From positions 1-5,052 of the forward strand of contig JAEYNI010000274.1 in the NCBI GenBank assembly GCA_023412635.1: a stretch of 5,052 bases of DNA. The letters run 5' to 3'. The translations under genes were made by a program, and so were the position numbers. Numbering within the stretch: position 1 is the stretch's first letter; each line of letters begins with the position of its first letter. This DNA is from Bacillota bacterium (GTDB lineage Bacteria; Bacillota; Clostridia; Acetivibrionales; DSM-1351). This document shows, one piece after another, positions 4,662 to 5,052 of this stretch. Below the pieces are notes generated by a model. The model worked only from the letters and a program-made list of their open reading frames with translations, did no database searches and was not told where the DNA came from.

Positions 4662-5052
4662 CTGTGTACAGAGATTCAAAAACACCAATATATCTGCAGA
4701 TAAAGAAGCAAATTGAGGCTATGATAGACTCTGGGAAGCTGCCGCCCAACTTTATACTGCCTGCCGAAAGGGTACTGAGTGAAAGGCTTCAGATTAACAG
4801 AAGTACAGTAATAAAAGCATATATGGAACTAAAGGCTGAGGGATTGGTAGAGTCCAGGGTCGGCAGCGGGACTGTTGTACTTGGCCCTCCTACTAAGGAT
4901 AGTGCTCAGGACAAAATGTATGTGCCTCCACTCAGATGGAACCAACTCGAGAGCAAAAGAGCAGCTAAGTCAGGCGAACAGACCATAAATAACATTTTAT
5001 CAATCTTTGAGAAAGAAAAAGTAATCTCATTTGCATCAGGGATATCTTCTGA
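4652..5052 (+). CDS. MocR/GntR-type transcriptional regulator with aminotransferase-like domain (5' part)
   Basis: Only the first 133 residues are present; family members are usually about 450-500. The N-terminus is a GntR winged helix: PIYLQIKKQIEAMIDSGKL (12-30), LPAERVLSERLQINRSTV (36-53) with the recognition helix INRSTVIKAYMELKAEGLV (48-66), and wing VESRVGSGTVV (67-77). A linker of about 45 residues follows, then VISFASGISS (124-133), which matches the usual opening of the fold-type-I aminotransferase-like domain. That domain normally binds PLP and serves as sensor rather than enzyme; its lysine lies beyond the window. In frame, TGA at 4619-4621 blocks any earlier start, so ATG 4652 is the only choice; GGAGG is 10 nt upstream, rather far. 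Targets are unknown; itself and the ECF gene are candidates from position. GabR and PdxR are alternatives within the family. Confidence 0.88.
   Translation, partial: MELTVYRDSKTPIYLQIKKQIEAMIDSGKLPPNFILPAERVLSERLQINRSTVIKAYMELKAEGLVESRVGSGTVVLGPPTKDSAQDKMYVPPLRWNQLESKRAAKSGEQTINNILSIFEKEKVISFASGISS

Overview
The window reads as ordinary chromosomal DNA from a low-GC, endospore-forming clostridium. The evidence is AT-rich intergenic sequence, strong GGAGG-type ribosome binding sites, a sporulation membrane protein (YlbJ/SpoVV) behind a sigma-E-like promoter, and a YlbJ neighbour that is a short coiled-coil protein often found beside it in Clostridia. A relative of the cellulolytic Ruminiclostridium group is my guess, from memory of protein resemblance only. 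I see no phage, insertion sequence, CRISPR array, tRNA or rRNA.

Layout. Positions 1-251 (+) hold the C-terminal 82 residues of a coiled-coil protein. It converges on ylbJ (243-1520, -), and the two 3' ends overlap by 9 bp. ylbJ has its own sigma-E-like promoter (1577-1607) and a small hairpin directly beside its Shine-Dalgarno. Upstream on the same strand is a YvbK-like GNAT acetyltransferase (1618-2064, -) with its own sigma-A-like promoter(s). The next 300 bp (2085-2392) contain several inverted repeats, including a good minus-strand terminator for the type-II branched-chain aminotransferase gene ilvE (2393-3457, -). A 304-bp divergent intergenic region separates ilvE from a plus-strand ECF-transporter substrate-binding (S) component (3762-4283); its likely promoter sits in an 8-bp inverted repeat. 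A structured 368-bp intergenic region (4284-4651) follows, with two candidate terminators, a 9-nt triplicated repeat and a perfect 21-bp inverted repeat. The start of a MocR/GntR-type regulator gene (4652 to the window end, +) closes the window.

How the genes relate. ylbJ belongs to spore formation (dipicolinate uptake toward the forespore). ilvE handles the last/first step of Val/Leu/Ile metabolism and needs PLP. The orphan S component must borrow an energising module (EcfA/A'/T) encoded elsewhere, and its substrate cannot be read from sequence. A MocR regulator, which normally senses PLP or a PLP adduct, lies just downstream, so a link between the two (for example vitamin B6 or amino-acid-related uptake) is possible but only inferred from position. 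I did not find a clearly undescribed system. The most interesting material is regulatory: the ylbJ leader, the inverted repeat over the ECF promoter, and the repeat-rich leader of the MocR gene with its competing start codon.
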